Assembly (NCBI RefSeq): GCF_009720485.1
Contig: NZ_CP045245.1
Coordinates: forward strand, 3,472,001-3,536,000
DNA from: Cellulomonas sp. JZ18
GTDB lineage: Bacteria > Actinomycetota > Actinomycetes > Actinomycetales > Cellulomonadaceae
Direction of reading: 5' to 3'
DNA: 64,000 nucleotides
The translations under genes were made by a program, and so were the position numbers. How positions within the stretch are numbered: position 1 is the stretch's first letter; every line of letters begins with the position of its first letter. The notes beneath the pieces are model-generated. The model did not search any database. It worked only from the letters and a program-made list of their open reading frames with translations, and had not been told where the DNA came from. Positions 1 through 11,705 of the stretch are shown here, in pieces.

Positions 1-727
1 GCGCCGCCGCCACGCCGTCGCCCGTCGCCAGCGCGGGGTTGGTCGACGACCGGTAGACCTGCCCGATCCCGCCGGTGGCGAGCACGACGGCCGGCGCCAG
101 CGCGGCACCGACGCCGTCGCGCGAGCCCTCGCCGATCACGTGCAGCGTGACGCCCCGCACCGGCCCGGGGGCGCCGTCCGGACCCGGCTCGCCCGTGAGG
201 ACGTCGAGCACGAGGGCGTGCTCGACGACCTCGATGCCCGGGTCGTGCCGCACCGCCTCGATCTGCGCGACCAGCGCGCGCGAGATCTCGGCACCCGTCG
301 CGTCCCCGCCCGCGTGCGCGATGCGGTCGGCGAGGTGCCCGCCCTCCCGGGTCAGGCTGAGCGCACCGTCGGGGCCGGTGTCGAACACCGCGCCCCGTGC
401 GACGAGCTCGCGCACGCGCGCGGGCCCCTCGGTGACGAGCATCTCGACCGCGCGCGGGTCGCACAGCCCCGCACCGGCGACGAGCGTGTCCTGCTGGTGC
501 GCCGCGGGCGAGTCACGCGGGTCGAGCGCCGCCGCGATCCCGCCCTGCGCCCACACCGTGGAGCCGGACGACAGCACGTCCTTCGTCACCAGCAGCACGC
601 GACCCACCCGCGCACGCAGCTCGAGCGCCGCCGTGAGGCCGGCGATGCCGGAGCCCACGACCACCGCGTCGGCGTGCACGGTCCACCCGGGGGCCGGGGC
701 CGCCAGGCGGGTCGCGAGGTGCGTCAC
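1..727 (-). CDS. nadB: L-aspartate oxidase, 5' part (gene runs off the left edge)
   Basis: L-aspartate oxidase oxidises L-aspartate to iminoaspartate with FAD in the cytoplasm, the first step of de novo NAD synthesis before NadA and NadC. Only the first 242 codons are present. The product begins [11 protein letters not shown] and has an FAD-binding Rossmann motif [14 protein letters not shown] (residues about 23-36). The family stretch [16 protein letters not shown] follows, and ATGGIGQVY lies near the edge. The GTG start overlaps the panD stop as GTGA, so it is probably translationally coupled to panD; no other start is as well placed. In M. tuberculosis the gene after panD is coaX, so the pan operon has a different downstream partner here. 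A fumarate reductase or succinate dehydrogenase flavoprotein is the main alternative, but the WAQGGIAAA stretch favours NadB. Confidence 0.93.
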   Translation of the reverse strand, partial: MTHLATRLAAPAPGWTVHADAVVVGSGIAGLTAALELRARVGRVLLVTKDVLSSGSTVWAQGGIAAALDPRDSPAAHQQDTLVAGAGLCDPRAVEMLVTEGPARVRELVARGAVFDTGPDGALSLTREGGHLADRIAHAGGDATGAEISRALVAQIEAVRHDPGIEVVEHALVLDVLTGEPGPDGAPGPVRGVTLHVIGEGSRDGVGAALAPAVVLATGGIGQVYRSSTNPALATGDGVAAA

Positions 728-1284
728 CGGGTGCCGGGGGCGCCCGTGCCCGGATGACCGGGCGCGTGCGGCGCGGGCACCTGCCCGGGGTGCCCGGCGA
801 CGCCGCCGGCAGGCGCGTGCGGACCGGCGGCGACAGCCGCGCGACCCTCCGCGAGCGGCAGCCCGCTGGGCACGAGGCCCGCCTCGGCCGTCCACTCCGA
901 CGGCACCTGACCCGGGTCGTCGTCCACGTCGACCATCCGGTTGTCGGCGTCCACGAGCACGACGTGCGGCGAGTACGTCCGCGCCTCCGCGTCGGACATC
1001 GTGCCGTAGGCGATGACGATGACGACGTCCCCGGGGCGCACCAGGTGGGCGGCGGCACCGTTGACGCACACCTCGCCCGACCCCGCCTCGCCGGCGATCG
1101 CGTACGTGGTGAGGCGCGCGCCGTTCGTCACGTCGACGACGTCGACCTGCTGCCCGGGCAGCACGTCCGCCGCCGCCAGCAGGTCCGCGTCGACCGTGAT
1201 CGAGCCGACGTAGTGCAGGTCCGCCGCCGTCACGGTCGCGCGGTGGATCTTGCCCGTCATCATCGTGCGCTGGAGCGTGGTCAT
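724..1284 (-). CDS. panD: Aspartate 1-decarboxylase with C-terminal extension
   Basis: PanD decarboxylates L-aspartate to beta-alanine, the amine half of pantothenate. It is a pyruvoyl enzyme made by self-cleavage at a Gly-Ser bond. That site is visible as [14 protein letters not shown], giving Gly27-Ser28 with this start. [16 protein letters not shown] and [18 protein letters not shown] are further core signatures. The product is 186 residues, while the family is usually about 120-140. The extra 50 or so residues at the C-terminus are rich in Ala, Gly, Pro and His and look disordered. The ATG overlaps the panC stop (ATGA) and the stop overlaps the nadB GTG, which supports both ends and argues that the extension is real. 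Confidence 0.95.
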   Translation of the reverse strand: MTTLQRTMMTGKIHRATVTAADLHYVGSITVDADLLAAADVLPGQQVDVVDVTNGARLTTYAIAGEAGSGEVCVNGAAAHLVRPGDVVIVIAYGTMSDAEARTYSPHVVLVDADNRMVDVDDDPGQVPSEWTAEAGLVPSGLPLAEGRAAVAAGPHAPAGGVAGHPGQVPAPHAPGHPGTGAPGTR

Positions 1285-2252
1285 ACGGCACCTCCGGCCG
1301 TGCGCCGGCCGTCCGCCTGCGGGGCGTCGACCGACGGGGTCTCGGCCCGCAGGGTCACGGGCGCGTTGTCGATGAGCCGCGTCGCACCCACGCGCGCCGC
1401 GAGCAGGAGCAGCGCGTCGGTCGTCGTCGCGTCGGCCTCCCCGAACGTCGCGGGGTCGACGAGCGCGACGTAGTCCACCGCGTCCTGCGGTGCGAGCCGG
1501 TCGTCGAGCACGCGCCGGGCCGCGGCCAGCACCGCGCCCGGTCCCTCCCCCGCGGCCGCGGCGCCCGCCTCGAGCGCGGCGGACAGCGCGAGCGCGCGCG
1601 TGCGCTCGTCGGGCGAGAGGTAGGCGTTGCGGCTCGAGCGCGCGAGGCCGTCGTCCTCGCGGACGGTGGGGTGCGCGACGACCTCCACGGGCACGTCCAG
1701 GTCGCGGACCATCCGGCGCACGGCCGCGAGCTGCTGCGCGTCCTTCTGGCCGAACAGCGCGACGTCCGGGCGGGTCAGGTGCAGCAGCTTGAGCACGACC
1801 GTCAGGACGCCGTCCAGGTGGCCGGGGCGCGCAGCGCCCTCGAGCACGTCGCCGAGGCGCCCCGCCGTCACGCGCACGACCGGGTCGCCGTCCGGGTAGA
1901 CGACGTCGGCCGTCGGGGCGAGGACCACGTCGCCCTCCCCCAGCAGACCGGGTCCGGTCAGCAGACGCAGGTCGCCGTCGAGGTCGCGCGGGTAGCGGTC
2001 CAGGTCCTCGCCGGCCCCGAACTGCAGGGGGTTGACGAAGATCGTCACGACGACCGCGTCCGCGAGCTCGCGCGCGCGGCGCACGAGCGCGAGGTGCCCC
2101 TCGTGCAGCGCGCCCATCGTCATCACGACCGCGCGCAGGTACGGCCGGCCGGAGTCGGCCGCGTCGGCGGCCGCGAGCGCGGCCTCGTCCTGCGCGTCCA
2201 GCGCCGCGTCGAGCGCCGCGCGGTCCTGCACCAGCACGGGACTGGTCGTCAT
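1281..2252 (-). CDS. panC: Pantoate-beta-alanine ligase (pantothenate synthetase)
   Basis: PanC joins pantoate and beta-alanine using ATP through a pantoyl-adenylate, the last step to pantothenate. The 323-residue product has the cytidylyltransferase-like signature [15 protein letters not shown] near residue 46, the [11 protein letters not shown] strand, [11 protein letters not shown], and [16 protein letters not shown], which carries the second substrate-binding and KMSKS-like segment. The length is normal for the family. The ATG overlaps the TGA of the upstream DUF2520 gene and the stop overlaps the panD ATG, so the three genes form a tightly coupled translational unit. Beta-alanine made by the neighbour PanD is its direct substrate. 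Confidence 0.96.
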   Translation of the reverse strand: MTTSPVLVQDRAALDAALDAQDEAALAAADAADSGRPYLRAVVMTMGALHEGHLALVRRARELADAVVVTIFVNPLQFGAGEDLDRYPRDLDGDLRLLTGPGLLGEGDVVLAPTADVVYPDGDPVVRVTAGRLGDVLEGAARPGHLDGVLTVVLKLLHLTRPDVALFGQKDAQQLAAVRRMVRDLDVPVEVVAHPTVREDDGLARSSRNAYLSPDERTRALALSAALEAGAAAAGEGPGAVLAAARRVLDDRLAPQDAVDYVALVDPATFGEADATTTDALLLLAARVGATRLIDNAPVTLRAETPSVDAPQADGRRTAGGAV

Positions 2253-3307
2253 GCGTCCTCCTGCGGCGAGGTGCCGCCGTCGTCCTGCCCGTCGTCCTGC
2301 CCGTCGTCCGGCCCAGCCGGGCCGGGGGCCGGCCCGGGGCCGTCCTGTGGGTCCAACGCGCCGGGGCCGGCGTTGATGCCCGCGAGCGCGTCGAGCACGC
2401 GCTGGGCGTCCGCCGGCCCGAGCAGCCCGGCCGCCAGCGCCCGGGACGCCGCCGCACGGGCCAGGGCACCGTACCCGCTCGGCACGTCCACCGCCCCCGT
2501 CCGGGTCCCCAGTGCGGCCAGCGTCACAACGTGCTCGCCGACCGTGCCCGCGTCGCCGCGCCGCACCGGCCCCGTCAGGGCGCTGATCGCGCCCGGGCCG
2601 TCCGGGCCGGCGGCGTCCTCCGCCCGCAGCGCACCGTCCAGGGCCGCGTCCAGCAGCGGGCGCAGCACGCGCCCGGGCTCGGGCACACCGGCCGCACGCA
2701 GCGCGTCGGACGCCTGCGCGACGAGCACCACGAGGTGGTTCGCGGCGTGCGCCAGCCCCGCGTGGTACAGCCCGCGCGCCTCCTCCTGCAGGACGACGGG
2801 CTCACCGCCGACCTCGACGACCAGCGCCTGGCCGATCGGCAGCACCGGTGCGGGGGCCGTCACGGCGAACGCGCAGCCGGCCAGGCGCGCCAGGTCCAGG
2901 GACGTGCCCGTGAACGTCATGGCCGGGTGCAGCGCGAGCGGGATGACGCCCGCCGCGCGCGCGGGCGCGAGCACGTCCACCCCGAACCGTCCCGACGTGT
3001 GCACCACGATCTGGCCCGCCTGCCACCCACCGGTCTCCGCCACGCCGCGCACGAGCCCGGGCAGCGCGTCGTCCGGGACCGCCAGCAGGACGAGCTCCGC
3101 CCGGCGCACGACCTCCGGCACGTCGACCACGGGCACGCCCGGCAGCAGCGTCGCGGCGCGCTCGCGCGACTCCTGCGACACCGCGCTCACCGCCACCACC
3201 GGGTGCCCGGCGCCGGCGAGCGCGCTGCCGAGGACGGCGCCGACGCGCCCCGCCCCGACGACGCCGACCCCGAGCCGGCCCGGACGGGCGGCGGGGTCGG
3301 CGCTCAC
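2249..3307 (-). CDS. Rossmann-like / DUF2520 domain protein
   Basis: A 352-residue protein with an N-terminal NAD(P)-binding Rossmann fold ([18 protein letters not shown], about residues 15-32) and a C-terminal all-helical DUF2520 domain (LHPAMTFTG through [17 protein letters not shown]). The architecture resembles ketopantoate reductase and pyrroline-5-carboxylate reductase. It sits immediately before panC, as Rv3603c does in M. tuberculosis, so a role in pantoate supply is an attractive but unproven inference. The last 40 or so residues are Pro/Asp/Gln-rich with a [12 protein letters not shown] repeat and look disordered. The GTG start overlaps a TGA belonging to the shifted end of the upstream PH-domain gene. 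The family assignment is firm and the substrate is unknown. Confidence 0.85.
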   Translation of the reverse strand: MSADPAARPGRLGVGVVGAGRVGAVLGSALAGAGHPVVAVSAVSQESRERAATLLPGVPVVDVPEVVRRAELVLLAVPDDALPGLVRGVAETGGWQAGQIVVHTSGRFGVDVLAPARAAGVIPLALHPAMTFTGTSLDLARLAGCAFAVTAPAPVLPIGQALVVEVGGEPVVLQEEARGLYHAGLAHAANHLVVLVAQASDALRAAGVPEPGRVLRPLLDAALDGALRAEDAAGPDGPGAISALTGPVRRGDAGTVGEHVVTLAALGTRTGAVDVPSGYGALARAAASRALAAGLLGPADAQRVLDALAGINAGPGALDPQDGPGPAPGPAGPDDGQDDGQDDGGTSPQEDA

Positions 3308-5012
3308 CGGCCGTCCCCGGGGCGCCCGGCGACGTGGGGGCCGACGCGGGGGGCGACGTGGCGTCCGCCACCGGCGCGCCGGCGGCCGACCCGATCGACG
3401 CGGGGGCGTGCGGCGCCTCCGCCGCCCGCATCCACAGCTCGGGGCCGGCGACGGCCCGTGCCTGCCGGGCCCGTTCCGCCTGCTCGTCGAGCAGGGCCCC
3501 GGCGACCGCGCCGTCGAGGTGCGCCACCTGCGGCGACACCGGGCCCGGCGTGGAGTGCGCGACGAAGGTCGCCACGCCGAGGCGGCGCTGCACCGGCCCC
3601 TGCGTGACGGCGAGGCTCTGCGTGCGCTCGTGCGGTACGACCACGACGGTCCGCCACCAGCGGCCGGACCGCATGATCAGCGCGGTGCGCGTGACGAGGA
3701 CGCCGTGCCGCCGCCACCCGAGCGGGTCCAGCCAGCGGGCCCGGCGCGGCGCCGGGGTGAACCCGCCGTCGTCCTCGGTGCCCGCGCAGGCCGCGTCGAG
3801 CGCGCCGAGCGGGTCGTCGGTGCCCAGGTCGGGCAGCACGAGCCACAGCGCGACCGCGGCCTCCTGCCGCGTCGCCACGGGGTGCAGCACGGACGCGTTC
3901 GTCGCCTCCGGCCCGTACCCCGCGACGTTCATCTCGACCCGCCACCAGTCGGGTCCCCGCCAGAGCGGGCCCTGGGTGAGCCGGACGGCCTGGACCCGTC
4001 CGGGCGGGACGGTCTGCGTCCGCTTCTCGCTCAGCCCGTGGCGCAGCCGGATGCCGTCCGGGGACGTGGCGGCGCGGAACGTCGCGCCCGAGTTGAGCCG
4101 GCCCCACACGTAGCCGCCGACACCGAGCGCACCGGGACCCACGAGGAACAGCGGCCCGACCTCGCGCGTCATGACCACGGCGACGAGCGCCCCGACGACG
4201 GCGGCGACGAACACCCACGGCGCGGTGGAGCGCAGGATCGAGCGCACGAGGCGGGGCATCGGCAGCTCGTACACGACCTGCTCGGGAGCGGCCTCGAACG
4301 TGGGCGCCACCGGGTGGGCGGGCGGCGGACCCGTGAGGTCCGCGCCGGTGGGGCCGGCGGTCCCCGCGCCGGGGTGGACGTCGTCCGCGGTCGCGCCGTC
4401 CCCGGCGGGCGTCGCACGCAGTCCGCCGGCCGCCGACGTCGCCGCGTGCGCGCTCGCGCCGCCGTCCGCCGGCGCGCCCGGGCGGGCCGCCGCGGGACGC
4501 AGGCCGGCCGCGAGCGCGAGGATCTGCGCGCGCAGCGACTCCGCGTCCGACTCCCGCAGGAACGCGAGCTGCACGGCGGAGCCGGTCCCGCCGGCGACCT
4601 CGAGGTTGAGCTGCGCGAGGCCCAGCAGGCGCGCGAGCAGCGGCTGCACCACGTCGACGGCCTGCAGCCGGTCGAGCCGCGCCTGCCGCTGCTGGCGGAA
4701 CAGCAGCCCCTGGCGCAGGTGCACCGCCTCGTCCGTCACCGCGAACCGGGTCACCCGCCACGCGAGCGCCGAGTACACGAAGCCGACGAGCGCCACGAGC
4801 GCGAGCCCGCCGAGCAGCACGAGCCACGCACGCCCCGGCCCCACCCACTCGGCGAGGTTGCGCAGGTCGTCGCTGACCTGGAAGCCGATGGCGGCGACGA
4901 CGGCCGCGAACACCTTCCACCCGCGCAGGGCCGGCGTGACCGGGTGCATGCGCCGCCAGTCGTACGCCTCCTCGGGCGCCTGCTCCGGCACGGGCCGGAC
5001 CTCGGCGCTCAC
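3304..5012 (-). CDS. Multi-PH-domain membrane protein (bPH_2 / DUF304, YdbT type), frame broken near the 3' end
   Basis: A membrane protein of about 569 residues with repeated bacterial PH (bPH_2, formerly DUF304) modules. Two membrane segments near residues 25-75 (VFAAVVAAIGF and LVLLGGLALVALVGFVYSAL) precede a PH domain (FAVTDEAVHLRQGLLFRQ). A Pro/Ala-rich linker follows, then a second hydrophobic pair and two more PH modules (IRLRHGLSEKRTQ and TRTALIMRSGRWWRT). The GTG start overlaps the stop of the smaller PH gene, as in ydbS-ydbT pairs. As sequenced, the frame does not stop where expected but runs on to 2802, deep inside the next gene. Adding one base in the G6 run at 3348-3353 ends the protein at a TGA overlapping the DUF2520 start, so the inferred end is given here. 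Function in the family is poorly known; an envelope role is likely. Confidence 0.8.
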
Positions 5013-5530
5013 AGCCCCGCCAGCCGCGCCTCGCCACGCGACGCGAGCCGGTCGCGCAGACGCGCCGCCTCCTGCGGGGGCAGGCCGGGGATCGTCGCGT
5101 CGGTGCCGGGCGCCGCCGTGTGCAGCTGGACCGTCGCGATGCCGAACCGCCGCTGGACCGGCCCCGCGCTCACGTCCACGTACTGCATGCGCCCGTACGG
5201 CACCACCACGAGCTGGCGGAACAGGATGCCCCGGCGGATCAGCAGGTCGTCGGCGCGCTCGGCGTACCCCAGCGCGCGGACCTGCCGGCGGACCAGCACC
5301 GCGGACCACGCGAACAGCAGGGCGAGCGCGGCGGGGAGCACCCACAGCCAGGCGACCCCCACGAGGGCCGCGACCACCGCCGTGACGACGACCAGCCCGC
5401 CGCCCCACAGGCCGATCAGCAGCAGGCGCACGGTGGCCAGGCGCGTCGACACGGGCGTCCACGTCACGTCCGCCGGGTCGAACGGACCGGTGGACGGCGC
5501 GGGGGCACGCCCCGGGGTGTCGGTGGTCAT
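5009..5530 (-). CDS. Small PH-domain membrane protein (YdbS type)
   Basis: A 173-residue protein with two adjacent transmembrane helices (about residues 31-75: LLLIGLWGGGLVVVTAVVAAL and a WLWVLPAALALLFAWS segment). One bacterial PH domain follows, with the typical RADDLLIRRGILFRQLVVVPY and RMQYVDVSAGPVQRRFG motifs. Its stop overlaps the start of the larger PH-domain gene, so the two are coupled and probably form a complex, as the paired YdbS/YdbT arrangement suggests. The ATG is preceded by a weak GGATGAGGCC stretch. The specific ligand is unknown. Confidence 0.85.
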   Translation of the reverse strand: MTTDTPGRAPAPSTGPFDPADVTWTPVSTRLATVRLLLIGLWGGGLVVVTAVVAALVGVAWLWVLPAALALLFAWSAVLVRRQVRALGYAERADDLLIRRGILFRQLVVVPYGRMQYVDVSAGPVQRRFGIATVQLHTAAPGTDATIPGLPPQEAARLRDRLASRGEARLAGL

Positions 5531-5615
5531 GGCCTCATCCTGGCACCGGCGGCAGCCCGGCGGTCCCTCCTGCGGACCGTGGGCCGCCCGGGCCCGGCGA
5601 CGGACGGGGGCGCGC

Positions 5616-6107
5616 TCAGCCCGCGGTGGGGTCGGCGTCGGGCTCGACGCGCCGCTCGGCGTCGGCGTCCGGCGGGGGGATGCGGCAGAAGTGCTCGACG
5701 ACGAGCCCGACGACGGCGAGCACGAGCGCGCCCAGCGCGGCGACCCCCGCGGCGGCGGCACGGGTCGGGTTGCCGGGCACGTCGGCGTCCGTGAGCAGCG
5801 ACAGCGCCTGCCCGCCGTACCAGCCGACGAGCAGCGCACCGGTGTAGCAGGACGCCTTGGCGAGCACCGCGGTGCGCGCCGCCCGCAGCGGGTTCAGCGT
5901 GGGTCGCCTGCCCTGCTGGTACTGCCGCACCGACCAGCCGAGCGCCAGCACGACGCCGGCGATGACGAGCTCGACCGCGACGACGAGCCACGGCACCTCG
6001 GGCGGGGTCGCCGCGCCGCGCGCGACCGTCATCCGCATGACCCACCAGGTGACCGCCGTGACGGCGGCCGCGAGCAGGACGAGCGTGCGCCGGCGGGTCG
6101 CGCTCAC
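5616..6107 (-). CDS. DUF3180 family membrane protein
   Basis: A 163-residue integral membrane protein with four predicted helices: RTLVLLAAAVTAVTWWVM, WLVVAVELVIAGVVLALGW, ASCYTGALLVGWYGGQALSLL and AAAGVAALGALVLAVVGLVV. The short Arg-rich segment VRQYQQGRRPTLNPLRAARTAVLAKA lies between helices 2 and 3 and is the characteristic DUF3180 stretch. The homologue Rv3605c occupies the same place next to folK in M. tuberculosis. The GTG start overlaps the TGA of the folB-folK gene. The 85 bases between its stop and the PH-domain genes hold no other gene. No enzymatic function is known for the family. Confidence 0.88.
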   Translation of the reverse strand: MSATRRRTLVLLAAAVTAVTWWVMRMTVARGAATPPEVPWLVVAVELVIAGVVLALGWSVRQYQQGRRPTLNPLRAARTAVLAKASCYTGALLVGWYGGQALSLLTDADVPGNPTRAAAAGVAALGALVLAVVGLVVEHFCRIPPPDADAERRVEPDADPTAG

Positions 6108-7831
6108 GGTCGCGGCGCGTCCCCGCGCGCCTCGCCCGCCCAGGGCGCGGGTCCGGACGGCGGTACCGACGGCGTGGTGCCCGTGACGGGCAGGAACGGC
6201 CGGGGGCCCTCGGGCGGCGGCCCCGCCGGGTCCACCGACCCGACCGGGTCGAACGGGCCCGAGCGGGTGCGCTGCGGGTGCGCGTCGTCGGCCGCCGGCG
6301 GCTGCGCCGGCTCCGGCCCGTCGGGCTCCGGGCTCGCGGCGGGCACGGGGGTGGTCAGCCAGTCGAGCGCCATCCAGCGCACGCCGTCGCGGTCGGGCGC
6401 GGTCGCGGCGAGCTGGGCCACCGGTCCGCCGCCGAGCCCGGGCAGGACGGCCTCGGGGTCGACCTGCGCCCAGGGCTCCAGCACGAACGCACGCTGGTGC
6501 GCCCGCGGGTGCGGCAGCTCGAGGTCGTCGGTCACCGCGAGGGTGCTGCCGTGCACCACGATGTCGATGTCGAGCGTGCGCGGGCCCCAGTGCTCGAGCC
6601 GCTCGCGGCCGTGCCGCTGCTCGATGGCGTGCACCGCGCGCAGCAGCTCGCGGGGGGCGAGCGTCGTGCGGGCGACGACCACGGCGTTGAGGTAGTCGGG
6701 CTGCTCCGGACCGCCGACCGACGCGGTGCGCGCGAGCGGCGAGACCGCCAGGACCTCGAGCCCCGGGACGGACGCGAGGTCGGCGACCGCCTGGCGGAGG
6801 GTCTCCTGCGCGGGCCCCAGGTTCGCGCCCAGCGCGAGGACGGTCTGCACGGGCGCGTCGGGCGCGCGGTCGAGCTCGTCGGTCAGCACCTCGCCCTCGG
6901 CGACGTCGTCGTCCGGCCGCACCGGCGGCATGAGCTGCGTGCGGTCGTCGCCGAGCGGGCCGGCGGACGGTGTACCGCCCTCGCCGGGCCCGGCGTGGTC
7001 GGGCTCGTGGCGCAGGGCGTCGGTGTGGACCGGGTCGTGGTGGAGCGGGTCGTGCCGGAGCGGGTCGTGGTGGGGCGACGGGACCGGGCCCGGAGGCGGC
7101 AGCGGGCCGGTCGGCGACGAGGCGTTCGCCGACGGGCCGGTCGGCGCGCCGGGTGCGACCGCCGGCAGCACACCCGTCGGCACCGCACCGGTGGGCGCGG
7201 GTCCGACCACGAGCGGCGTCGTGCGGTCCGGGCCCGCGTCGGGCGTCGGCAGCTCCACGGGCAGCTCGGCCGGGTCGTGCGGCAGGTGGGCGGCCTCGGT
7301 GGTCACCGCCACGCCGGGAGCGGGCGTCACGGGCAGCGGTGCGGTCTCGGGCCGGGGCGCCGTCCGGTGCCCGGTCTCGGCCCGGCGCACCTCCCCCGTC
7401 GCGGGTCGGTACGGCTCCGCAGCGGGCAGCTTCGTGCGGTCCCGGCGGATCGCCACGACGACGTCGCCGAACGGCACCGTGATGGGCGCCTGCGGCTTGT
7501 GCACCGCGACGTCCACCGCCTGCACGTGCGGCTGGGCGAGCACCGTCGCCGCGATGCGCTCGGCGACGGTCTCCACCAGGTCCGCGGGCTCACCGGCCAG
7601 CACGGCCGCGACGTGCTCCGCCAGCACGCCGTAGTTCACGGTGTGCGCGAGGTCGTCGCTCGCCGCCGCGCGGCGCGTGTCCAGGTGCACGACGACGTCC
7701 GCGACGAACGTCTGCCCCTCGCGGCGCTCGTGCGCGAACACCCCGTGGTACCCGGTCGCACGGATCCCCTCGAGCCTGATCTGGTCGAGCCGGCGGCCCT
7801 CGCCGTCCTGCACCTCGTCCTGCGTGCTCAC
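6104..7831 (-). CDS. folBK: Bifunctional dihydroneopterin aldolase / HPPK fusion
   Basis: Two consecutive folate-pathway enzymes fused in 575 residues. FolB (about 14-130; IRLEGIRATGYHGVFAHERR and VNYGVLAEHVAAVLAG) cleaves dihydroneopterin to 6-hydroxymethyl-dihydropterin. FolK (about 330-495; VLALGANLGPAQETLRQAV and HWGPRTLDIDIVVHG) pyrophosphorylates it. The two are joined by an unusually long Pro/Ala-rich linker of about 190 residues containing a His-Asp-Pro repeat (DPLRHDPLHHDPVHTDAL). A disordered Pro-rich tail of about 80 residues follows FolK. In M. tuberculosis folB and folK are separate adjacent genes. The GTG overlaps the folP stop. The fusion could channel the pterin between active sites, which is inference. 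Confidence 0.93.
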   Translation of the reverse strand: MSTQDEVQDGEGRRLDQIRLEGIRATGYHGVFAHERREGQTFVADVVVHLDTRRAAASDDLAHTVNYGVLAEHVAAVLAGEPADLVETVAERIAATVLAQPHVQAVDVAVHKPQAPITVPFGDVVVAIRRDRTKLPAAEPYRPATGEVRRAETGHRTAPRPETAPLPVTPAPGVAVTTEAAHLPHDPAELPVELPTPDAGPDRTTPLVVGPAPTGAVPTGVLPAVAPGAPTGPSANASSPTGPLPPPGPVPSPHHDPLRHDPLHHDPVHTDALRHEPDHAGPGEGGTPSAGPLGDDRTQLMPPVRPDDDVAEGEVLTDELDRAPDAPVQTVLALGANLGPAQETLRQAVADLASVPGLEVLAVSPLARTASVGGPEQPDYLNAVVVARTTLAPRELLRAVHAIEQRHGRERLEHWGPRTLDIDIVVHGSTLAVTDDLELPHPRAHQRAFVLEPWAQVDPEAVLPGLGGGPVAQLAATAPDRDGVRWMALDWLTTPVPAASPEPDGPEPAQPPAADDAHPQRTRSGPFDPVGSVDPAGPPPEGPRPFLPVTGTTPSVPPSGPAPWAGEARGDAPRP

Positions 7832-8832
7832 CGCACTCCCTCCGGTCCGGGCGTCCGACCCGCAGCATGCCCGACGCGCCCCGTCGCGCGCCCGCGGTCG
7901 GTCCCGCCCTCCACGTCGTCCCGCCCCTCCACGTCGTCCCGCCCCACGTCACGGGCGTCCTCGCCGGTCCCGCCCGCCGCACGCCACGCCGCCGCCACCC
8001 GCACCGCGTCCGCGGACGCCGCCACCTCGTGCACCCGCACGGCCCACACGCCCGCGGCGGCGGCCAGCGCCGTGACCGCAGCGGTGGCGTGGTCACGGGC
8101 CGCGGGCGCGGCGGGTGTGCCGTCGGGACCGGCGAGCAGGTGGCCGAGGAAGCGCTTGCGGCTGGCGCCCACGAGCACGGGGAAGCCGTCGGCGACGAGC
8201 TGGGGCAGGTGCGCCAGGAGCGGCCAGTTGCTCGTCCCCGTCTTCGCGAACCCGAGGCCCGGGTCCAGCACCACCTGCTCGTCGCGCACACCCGCGGCCC
8301 GCAGCGCCTCGACCCGGGCGGCGAGCTCGCGGCGCACGTCGGCGACCACGTCGTCGTACCGGTCGTGCGCGTCCATGACGTCGGCGTGGCCGCGCCAGTG
8401 CATCGCGACGTAGGCCGCCCCGGTGCGCGCCACGACGGCGGCCATCTCGGGGTCCGCCATGCCGCCGGAGACGTCGTTGACGAGCACGGCACCGGCCTCG
8501 ACGGCGGCCTGCGCCACGGAGGCCCGCGTGGTGTCGACGCTGACCGCGGCCCCCTCGGCCGCGAGCCGCCGCACGACCGGCAGCACGCGGGCGCGCTCCT
8601 CCTCGACGGGCACGCGCGCGGCTCCCGGCCGCGTCGACTCCCCGCCGACGTCGAGCAGGTCGGCCCCCTGCGCGGCCAGCTCGAGGCCGTGCGCGACCGC
8701 CGCGTCGGGGTCGAACCAGCGCCCGCCGTCCGAGAACGAGTCGGGCGTGACGTTGACGACGCCCATGACGAGCGTGCGTGCCGGGGCGCGCAGCGGCGCC
8801 GGCAACGCGGCGAGACGCTGCTGCGCGGTCAC
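7828..8832 (-). CDS. folP: Dihydropteroate synthase
   Basis: FolP condenses 6-hydroxymethyl-dihydropterin pyrophosphate with p-aminobenzoate and is the sulfonamide target. All TIM-barrel signature loops are visible: NVTPDSFSDGGRW, GADLLDVGGESTRPGA, NDVSGG, LDPGLGFAKT and GASRKRF. The chosen GTG (VTAQQRLAALP) follows a GGGCGG stretch and lies 17 bases after the folE stop; a GTG two codons earlier is also possible. The C-terminus beyond about residue 285 is a low-complexity Asp/Arg/Gly tail with a GRDDVEGRDDVEG repeat. Its stop overlaps the folB-folK start, so three steps of the pathway are translated from one coupled message. Confidence 0.95.
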   Translation of the reverse strand: MTAQQRLAALPAPLRAPARTLVMGVVNVTPDSFSDGGRWFDPDAAVAHGLELAAQGADLLDVGGESTRPGAARVPVEEERARVLPVVRRLAAEGAAVSVDTTRASVAQAAVEAGAVLVNDVSGGMADPEMAAVVARTGAAYVAMHWRGHADVMDAHDRYDDVVADVRRELAARVEALRAAGVRDEQVVLDPGLGFAKTGTSNWPLLAHLPQLVADGFPVLVGASRKRFLGHLLAGPDGTPAAPAARDHATAAVTALAAAAGVWAVRVHEVAASADAVRVAAAWRAAGGTGEDARDVGRDDVEGRDDVEGGTDRGRATGRVGHAAGRTPGPEGVR

Positions 8833-8849
8833 GGGCACGCCGCCCGCGC

Positions 8850-9503
8850 TCAGCGCCCGGCGACGAGGCTCATGGCCTCGGCGCGCGTGGCGACGTCGCG
8901 CATCTGACCGCGGACCGCCGACGTCACGGTGCGGGAGCCGGGCTTGCGCACGCCGCGCATCGACATGCACAGGTGCTCGCACTCGACGACGACGAGCACC
9001 CCGCGCGGCTGCAGCACGTCGACGAGCGCGTCCGCGACCTGCGACGTCAGGCGCTCCTGCACCTGCGGCCGGCGCGCGTACACGTCGACGAGGCGGGCCA
9101 GCTTCGACAGCCCGGTGATGCGGCCGTCCTCGCCGGGGATGTAGCCGACGTGCGCGACGCCGTGGAACGGCACGAGGTGGTGCTCGCAGGTGGAGTACAC
9201 CTCGATGTCGCGCACGAGGACCATCTCCTCGTGGCCCAGGTCGAACGTCGTCGTCAGGACGTCGCGCGGCTCCTGGTACAGCCCGGCGAAGATCTCGCGG
9301 TAGGCGCGCGCCACCCGGCCCGGCGTCTCGCGCAGACCCTCGCGGTCGGGGTCCTCGCCCACGGCGAGCAGCAGCTCGCGGACCGCGCGCTCGGCGCGCT
9401 CCTCGTCGAACGGACCGACGGCCCTGCCGGCGCCGCGGCCCGTGTCACCGATCGGCACGATGACCGAGTCCGGGTCCCGCCGGGTCACGTCCTGCTCGGT
9501 CAC
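8850..9503 (-). CDS. folE: GTP cyclohydrolase I
   Basis: FolE converts GTP to 7,8-dihydroneopterin triphosphate, the entry step of folate synthesis. The 217-residue product shows the zinc and catalytic motifs [12 protein letters not shown] and [11 protein letters not shown], plus the [10 protein letters not shown] and [11 protein letters not shown] segments. I chose the GTG giving [12 protein letters not shown] because it is preceded by a clear GGAGG five bases upstream. A GTG eight codons earlier sits almost on the ftsH stop without such a site. The gene lies just downstream of ftsH and upstream of folP, the same order as Rv3610c-Rv3608c. Confidence 0.95.
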   Translation of the reverse strand: MTEQDVTRRDPDSVIVPIGDTGRGAGRAVGPFDEERAERAVRELLLAVGEDPDREGLRETPGRVARAYREIFAGLYQEPRDVLTTTFDLGHEEMVLVRDIEVYSTCEHHLVPFHGVAHVGYIPGEDGRITGLSKLARLVDVYARRPQVQERLTSQVADALVDVLQPRGVLVVVECEHLCMSMRGVRKPGSRTVTSAVRGQMRDVATRAEAMSLVAGR

Positions 9504-9528
9504 GCCCGCCTCCGTCCGCTCCCCCACG

Positions 9529-11574
<2,046 letters not shown>

Positions 11575-11652
11575 GGGCGATCGGGGCCTGGCCCCTCATC
11601 CTCCGCTCGCAGGGACACCGGGCCTCGACGGTACACGGCGGCGCTGGACGTT

Positions 11653-11672
11653 CCCTGGGTGTTCGCCCAGGG
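11653..11672. other. 7-bp hairpin in the hpt-ftsH gap
   Basis: A perfect CCCTGGG / CCCAGGG stem with a 6-base TGTTCG loop lies in the 131-base gap between hpt and ftsH. There is no T tract, so it may be a weak terminator, a pause site or part of the ftsH leader. Only the symmetry is seen. Confidence 0.4.
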
Positions 11673-11705
11673 CACAGCCGCGCGGTGGACCGGCGTCCGG
11701 TCGGG

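Noticed and set aside
1671..6695. A continuous open frame of about 1670 codons on the plus strand opposite the pan/fol genes
   Set aside because: It is antisense to well-supported genes, has Arg/Ala/Gly/Pro-biased composition and no domain. Such frames are expected when third positions are nearly all G or C.
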